Source: Secundilactobacillus collinoides DSM 20515 = JCM 1123 (GTDB lineage: Bacteria; Bacillota; Bacilli; Lactobacillales; Lactobacillaceae). Taken from it: DNA of 35,952 nt. The notes beneath the pieces were generated by a model. The model searched no databases and had not been told where the DNA came from. It saw nothing but the letters and a program-made list of their open reading frames with translations. Location: positions 1 through 35,952 of the forward strand of contig NZ_AYYR01000015.1 of NCBI RefSeq assembly GCF_001435975.1, written 5' to 3'. The position numbers and the translations under genes are program-made. This document shows positions 31,900 through 35,952 of the stretch, piece after piece (the stretch's first letter is position 1; each line of letters opens with the position of its first letter).

Positions 31900-32772
31900 T
31901 TAATTCATCATGTCTTGCAAATAAGTAAACGTCCTGTGACTCTCTGGCAAATTCGGCCATAACAGATAATCGTGCATCATATTTTTAAACTCATGAATAT
32001 CAACATCGGTGCCGTCAGCCGCCACCAGTTTCTGTGCCAAAGCGTGGTGCTCCGGCAGCAAAACTTCCTTGGTGCCATAGAATAACCCGATTTTGCCTAA
32101 ATGATCTAAATTAGCATTGATCGGGCTCACCAGCGGGTCAGTCAACGCCAGCTTACCAGCATATTTCTTTGCAACTTCGCGCAAAACCGGTAACGACAAC
32201 TCCGGGTCAGCATCGGCCCCCGCCTCAAACGAAGGCTCAGTCATGGCCAGATCCGACCACGGTGACACCAGCAGCGTGCCAGTTGGCATCGGTAATTTCT
32301 GATCACGCAGCGTTTGCAGTAAAACCAACGCTAAGCCGCCGCCCGCTGAATCACCCAGCAAGTAGTAGTCGTCCAGTGGAAATTGGTCACGTAATTTCTG
32401 GTAGGCTTTCACGGTAAACGACACGGTGTCCCGCGCCGTATACTCTGGGGTTAGCGGAAAATCGATCGCGGTCACGTTCGCACCAGTATCAGCCGACAAC
32501 AGTTTCATCCACTCACGGTGACTCTCGGTTGCCCGTAACGCGTAGGCGCCCCCGTGCAATAAAATAATGTGCTTTGACGCCGCTTCCTGAGTGACCAGCG
32601 TTACCAGACGGCCGTTTGGCAGTTCTGTGATTTGGACTCTTTCCGGCGCGGCAAACTTGTCCGCTGCCAGTTCATCCGTTCGCCGGCCAGGATGCCGAAA
32701 TCCCGCTGCCACCTGCTGTTTCAATCGTGAATGTCTTGTTTTAAAAAGTAACCAATTACCGCTTAAACTCAC
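31900..32772 (-). CDS. Alpha/beta hydrolase, hormone-sensitive-lipase (esterase) family
   Basis: About 290 residues. The HSL-family oxyanion motif HGGAY (73-77) and the nucleophile elbow GDSAGG (Ser142) are present. An acid residue near GTKEVLLPEH and a His in the C-terminal MMHDYLL complete a likely triad. It probably hydrolyses short-chain esters in the cytoplasm. No ATG is available. GTG at 32772 is preferred because AGGTGG lies 5 nt upstream; GTG at 32781 is the alternative. It follows the NAD(P)-binding protein gene on the same strand by 23 bp, so the two are probably cotranscribed. Confidence 0.85.
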   Translation of the reverse strand: MSLSGNWLLFKTRHSRLKQQVAAGFRHPGRRTDELAADKFAAPERVQITELPNGRLVTLVTQEAASKHIILLHGGAYALRATESHREWMKLLSADTGANVTAIDFPLTPEYTARDTVSFTVKAYQKLRDQFPLDDYYLLGDSAGGGLALVLLQTLRDQKLPMPTGTLLVSPWSDLAMTEPSFEAGADADPELSLPVLREVAKKYAGKLALTDPLVSPINANLDHLGKIGLFYGTKEVLLPEHHALAQKLVAADGTDVDIHEFKNMMHDYLLWPNLPESHRTFTYLQDMMN

Positions 32773-32795
32773 ACTAGCCACCTGCCATAATTAAT

Positions 32796-33449
32796 TTAGT
32801 CCTGATCCGCGTTTCGAATCGTGAACCGTTCCTGATGGTGCTCCGGCGATTCCAGCTCATCCAAAACAGCCAACGCCATGTTACCCGTTGTCAATTCAGA
32901 TTTGCCATCCGCGTCAAACATCACATCGTTACTACCCATAATATACCCCGTTGCGGGGCCCGGCGTAAAGTTCCGCTGTGGTGAAACGGCCACCCAGTCA
33001 ACGTTATCAACCATTTGTAAAATGGCTAATTCGTGCGACTGATTCAACGGTACCCCGATCCAGTCTTCATGCCCGGGAGCCTGCAATAACTGACTGATCA
33101 ATGGGTTGCCATCCGGCATATTTAAACTGGCCGCCCCGACGATCACCACCAGACGCGTCTTTGTATCCCGTAAATCGTGAACGAGTTTCGCTGCGAGATC
33201 CATATGCAGGTATGCCAACGGTGAGCCCATCGGCACCCCAAATGCATCCACGATCACATCGAACTGGGTCAGGTCGTCCTTTGTCAGTGCGAACCCGTCC
33301 TTGACCAGCAGCGCGGCGTCCGTTCCCAGAACCGCCTGTGCCTTTTCAGCGTTCCGTACGATGGCCGTTGCCTCGTGCCCCCGTTTGATAGCTTCTTCGT
33401 AAATCTTCGACCCTGCCTTGCCGTTGCCGCCAATAATTGCAATTTTCAT
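32796..33449 (-). CDS. NAD(P)-binding Rossmann protein (NmrA/YwnB-like)
   Basis: 217-residue atypical SDR with the N-terminal cofactor motif IIGGNGKAGSKI, the strand VIVDAFGVP, LVVIVGAASLN in place of the usual Ser/Tyr site, and VDWVAVSPQRNFTPG. It lacks a clear YxxxK, as in NmrA-type proteins that act as redox sensors or quinone/flavin reductases. ATG at 33449 has GGAAGG 10 nt upstream. A cre-like sequence (33486-33500, 13/15) lies in its promoter region, which is shared with the divergent phosphatase gene. It is the first gene of a probable two-gene unit with the esterase. Confidence 0.8.
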   Translation of the reverse strand: MKIAIIGGNGKAGSKIYEEAIKRGHEATAIVRNAEKAQAVLGTDAALLVKDGFALTKDDLTQFDVIVDAFGVPMGSPLAYLHMDLAAKLVHDLRDTKTRLVVIVGAASLNMPDGNPLISQLLQAPGHEDWIGVPLNQSHELAILQMVDNVDWVAVSPQRNFTPGPATGYIMGSNDVMFDADGKSELTTGNMALAVLDELESPEHHQERFTIRNADQD

Positions 33450-33536
33450 GATAGTCACCCTTCCTATGTGTGATTAGTACAGTAAGTATAACGCTTTCAA
33501 AACGGTATCTAAAGCAATGTGGACCGGACCTATCGT

Positions 33537-33565
33537 CTGACTTTTCGGTCAATTTAATGTACAAT
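33537..33565 (+). promoter_or_regulatory. Promoter of the tyrosine phosphatase gene
   Basis: CTGACT (33537-33542), a 17-bp spacer and TACAAT (33560-33565), 28 bp before the start codon. Confidence 0.65.
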
Positions 33566-33593
33566 AGATGCAGAAATCTCAAGGAGGCACCCT

Positions 33594-34391
33594 ATGCAAA
33601 CGACAAACCAACGATTATTAGATATTAGCGGTGGCATTAACTTTCGCGAACTCGGCGGCTATCCCACGGTGGATGGCCGCACAGTCAAATGGCAGCGTGC
33701 CATTCGAACGGCCTCGCTTGCACGGCTGACGGACGACGACCAGCAGACACTCATCAACTATGGCGTCAAGGTTGACGTCAATTTCCGGTCCAACACCGAG
33801 ATCACTAAGGAACCCGACCGCGTCCCAACGGGGGTTCGTTACCAACACCTGCCCGTTTTCGAGGAGGACCAGACTGATAACTCAAAGACCCAAGCGGAGA
33901 TCCAGGCAGAACTGAAGGAAAAGGCTGAAAACGGCTTTCAGCACATGCTGGACACCTACCACGACATGATCACCACTGAAAAATCCCACGAAGCGTATCA
34001 GCAGTTCTTTCAAACACTGCTGACAACCGAAAACGACGTTGTCCTGTTCCACTGTACCGCCGGCAAGGATCGGACCGGCATGGGCGCTGTGTTCTTCCTA
34101 AACGCACTGGGCGTTGCCCAACCCACCATCCGACAGGACTACCTGCTGACCAACCAGGTTGCTGCCGGTCTGCTCCATCGGCGTTTAGAATCAGCCAAAG
34201 CAGAAGGTGTCAGCGGCCAATTATTAGATTCGATCAAAGCCCTCTGGCGGGTATCCGATGCCTACTACGAAAATGCCATGACCGCCATTCGCGATGACTA
34301 CGGCGATATGCACGGGTTTTTGACCAAGGCACTTGATTTGTCGGACCAGGACATTACTGATCTGCAAACCCTATACCTGACTAAGGCTTGA
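33594..34391 (+). CDS. Protein-tyrosine/serine phosphatase (LipA/Siw14-like)
   Basis: 265-residue phosphatase with the P-loop HCTAGKDRTG (Cys154, Arg160), of the bacterial tyrosine/phosphoinositide phosphatase family. The N-terminal GGINFRELGGYPTVDGRTVK segment is typical of the family. It has no signal peptide, so it is cytoplasmic. The RBS AAGGAGG precedes the ATG. It has its own promoter and terminator. The substrate may be a phosphoprotein or a phosphoinositide; the sequence does not decide. Confidence 0.9.
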   Translation: MQTTNQRLLDISGGINFRELGGYPTVDGRTVKWQRAIRTASLARLTDDDQQTLINYGVKVDVNFRSNTEITKEPDRVPTGVRYQHLPVFEEDQTDNSKTQAEIQAELKEKAENGFQHMLDTYHDMITTEKSHEAYQQFFQTLLTTENDVVLFHCTAGKDRTGMGAVFFLNALGVAQPTIRQDYLLTNQVAAGLLHRRLESAKAEGVSGQLLDSIKALWRVSDAYYENAMTAIRDDYGDMHGFLTKALDLSDQDITDLQTLYLTKA

Positions 34392-34414
34392 CTTAATTCG
34401 TAATAGTTTTAAAC

Positions 34415-34449
34415 TAGTGTGGTCTACTTTAATAAGGTAGACCGCACTA
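34415..34449 (+). terminator. Terminator of the phosphatase gene
   Basis: TAGTGTGGTCTAC (34415-34427) pairs with 34437-34449 with one G-U pair, followed by TTTATATT. Confidence 0.75.
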
Positions 34450-34530
34450 TTTATATTAGAAATAGATATAAAGGTTAGTTAAATAACTTAAAAAAGATTA
34501 ACTGTTTAACAACAAGAAAAGAGGCTCCCG

Positions 34531-35463
34531 ATGAATAAACGACTACTCACACTGACGCTCCCCTTGGCTGCGGTTTCTGCCGGAGCTGTTTACATGAGCA
34601 ATAAGCTCTTTAACGTGGCCTTTAAGCGGGTCAACTACGTCCCAGAAACCTCTGCGGACAAACAAAAATACGCGGACGAGTACTACGCCTACGTGGACTG
34701 GTACCGCCAAATCCCCCACGACACATGGTATTTGAACGAAAACGATCCGGATAAAAAGTTGGTCGCAAGCTACATCCCGAACCCGGCAGATCAGGGTAAA
34801 ACGGTCATTATTTCCCACGGGTATAAGGGCAACCGTGAAACAATGGCAAACTACGCCAAAATGTTTTACGAACTCGGCTTTAACATCCTGTTACCAGATG
34901 ACCGTGCCCACGGTGACAGCGCAGGTAAATACATTAATTTCGGCTGGCTTGACCGGTTAGATTACATTCACTGGATCGAGCAGATCATCGGCAAGAACGG
35001 TGAGGACGAAAAGATTCTCCTGTTTGGTGTCAGCATGGGCGGCGCCACGGTCGAAATGCTGTCAGGTGAGAAATTGCCTTCGCAAGTCAAAGCCATCATC
35101 GCTGACTGCGGGTATGCCAGCATCCGTGAAGAACTCGTTTACTTGCTGCATAACCAGTATCACCTGCCGGAATACCCTATCGAACCACTGATCAGCACGA
35201 TTACGAAGCAACGTCTGGGGTATTACTTAAACGATGTTTCGTCTACTGAACAACTAAAGAAAAACCGGCGGCCAATTCTATTTATCCACGGTGGTAAAGA
35301 TACCTACGTGCCGGTTAAGATGGCTTATGAAAACTACGCCTCAACCAAGGCACCAAAGCAGCTCTGGATCGTGCGCAACGCCAGTCATGCTGAGAGTTTT
35401 TGGTACAACCCTGCTAATTATAAGCACCGGGTTAGTGAGTTTTTGGGGACTTATTTTAAGTAG
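34531..35463 (+). CDS. Alpha/beta hydrolase, YqkD-like
   Basis: 310 residues. An N-terminal hydrophobic segment (LLTLTLPLAAVSAGAVYM) suggests a signal anchor or an exported protein. The hydrolase core has HGYKGNRE (oxyanion region), GVSMGG with nucleophile Ser168, Asp257 (HGGKDTYVP) and His286 (NASHAES). It resembles the B. subtilis YqkD group of uncharacterised serine hydrolases. AGAGGC lies upstream of the ATG. Repeat copy C begins exactly at its TAG stop codon. Substrate unknown. Confidence 0.88.
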   Translation: MNKRLLTLTLPLAAVSAGAVYMSNKLFNVAFKRVNYVPETSADKQKYADEYYAYVDWYRQIPHDTWYLNENDPDKKLVASYIPNPADQGKTVIISHGYKGNRETMANYAKMFYELGFNILLPDDRAHGDSAGKYINFGWLDRLDYIHWIEQIIGKNGEDEKILLFGVSMGGATVEMLSGEKLPSQVKAIIADCGYASIREELVYLLHNQYHLPEYPIEPLISTITKQRLGYYLNDVSSTEQLKKNRRPILFIHGGKDTYVPVKMAYENYASTKAPKQLWIVRNASHAESFWYNPANYKHRVSEFLGTYFK

Positions 35464-35675
35464 AGACAGTGTGGAGAAAGGCGTTTAGGGGGCGGAGCAG
35501 AAGCGACTCTGACCCGAAAAGTCCGGTTCTGACTTTTTGGGTCAGAGTCGCTTCTGCAGTAGCCCCCTACCTTTCGGAACACGTTTAGTCTATAAAAAAG
35601 AGACCCACGTCGCCCAAATCAGCCAGTAAACAAACCCCGGCAAAGCAGGCCCGCTTTTTTTGATCACAGTCTCTT
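35461..35675 (+). repeat. Structured 3'-end repeat, copy C (after the YqkD-like hydrolase)
   Basis: It starts at the hydrolase stop codon (TAGAGACAGTG) and carries the 100-nt hairpin at 35476-35575. The outer arms are GAAAGG/CCTTTC, where copies A and B have CAAGG/CCTTG, a compensatory change. The 19-bp stem is identical to copy B, and the loop differs (CGGTTCT). Remains of a second unit are in phase: GACTTTTT at 35531 and GCTTTTTT at 35653, exactly 122 bp apart. Sense orientation relative to the upstream gene. 35676-35842 holds nothing recognised. Confidence 0.9.
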
Positions 35676-35858
35676 CAACTCTGCGCTCATCATTTCTAAC
35701 TCACCCAGCCAAAAACAAGTTCAAAATACAGATACCAGTCACATCAAACAAGCAAGCAAGTGACAAATCCAAATTCGGAATTTTCCATGACCACTCTGTC
35801 TGACGCGCAGGTCGCTAACTTTTTGCTATAAGATCATTCAAAGAGATAAGTTCAAAAA

Positions 35859-35944
35859 AGCTTCCTAGGCAGCCAAGTCGAAACGAGCTCCAGGAAGCTG
35901 GACCGAACCCCAGTACTTGAACCAGAAATCTCTGGAGGTACTGG
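35859..35944 (+). promoter_or_regulatory. Two hairpins, the second covering the RBS of a truncated gene
   Basis: AGCTTCCT (35859-35866) pairs with AGGAAGCT (35892-35899). CCAGTAC/GTACTGG (35910-35916/35938-35944) encloses CCAGA/TCTGG (35922-35926/35931-35935). The RBS GGAGG (35934-35938) is buried in the second stem. This layout resembles the left end of IS200/IS605-type elements, where a hairpin hides the transposase RBS, but it could also be another translational attenuator. Confidence 0.5.
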
Positions 35945-35945
35945 T

Positions 35946-35952
35946 ATGAAGA
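35946..35952 (+). CDS. Start of a gene cut by the window end
   Basis: ATGAAGA with GGAGG 7 nt upstream. Only two codons (Met-Lys) are visible. A small IS200-type transposase is one possibility from the hairpin context; identity cannot be read. Confidence 0.4.

Overview
The window looks like a chromosomal segment of a low-to-mid-GC Gram-positive bacterium of the family Lactobacillaceae; the genus is not resolved. The evidence is the gene set and its signals: an LPXTG surface protein with a degenerate KxYKxGKxW-type signal peptide, T-box and TPP leaders, AGGAGG ribosome-binding sites, CcpA (cre) boxes, OppA-type peptide uptake and a thiM-thiD-thiE thiamine salvage operon. About 26 protein genes are supported. 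No rRNA, tRNA, CRISPR array or complete mobile element is seen.

Layout. 1-1.85 kb: a 28-residue membrane peptide gene with its own terminator, a YjcF-type acetyltransferase and a solitary RelB/DinJ-type antitoxin. 1.97-5.66 kb: a CycA-like amino acid permease behind a T-box that reads as glycine-specific, and an LtrA-family membrane protein. Each is followed by a copy of an unusual structured repeat. 5.9-7.8 kb: a cysteine-free NADH-oxidase-like flavoprotein and a MarR regulator, under a perfect 17-bp palindrome. 8.1-9.6 kb: a D-2-hydroxyacid dehydrogenase with a perfect cre box, divergent from a HxlR regulator. 9.9-12.4 kb: OppA lipoprotein plus a class-I amidotransferase hydrolase behind a T-box-like leader. 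13-18 kb: an exported matrixin-type metalloprotease and a 1347-residue L-type-lectin/MucBP adhesin. 18.6-21.1 kb: TPP-riboswitch thiM-thiD-thiE. 21.1-24.9 kb: an SDR, an aldo/keto reductase, a small unknown protein and an aldose 1-epimerase. Then come a possible small RNA, an RlmD/TrmA-family rRNA methyltransferase, two small membrane proteins, a divergent glycerol-kinase paralogue, a second C26 hydrolase, a small acidic protein, two alpha/beta hydrolases, an NAD(P)-binding protein and a tyrosine phosphatase. At the right edge a hairpin covers the RBS of a gene that runs off the window.

The most interesting signal is a repeat family present at three loci (1971-2295, 5381-5660, 35461-35675). 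Every copy lies at the 3' end of a gene, in the sense orientation, starting at or just before the stop codon. Each contains a hairpin of exactly 100 nt. At least four base pairs differ between loci with compensatory changes on both arms, so the fold appears to be conserved. A 122-bp unit repeats in tandem, perfectly at the first locus and in degenerate form at the others. I do not recognise the family.

How the genes work together: most are independent transcription units with their own terminators, which is typical of an accessory metabolic region. CcpA boxes at the hydroxyacid dehydrogenase, galM and glpK-like genes, the two T-box-type leaders and the TPP switch point to nutrient control of the carbon, amino acid/peptide and vitamin genes.
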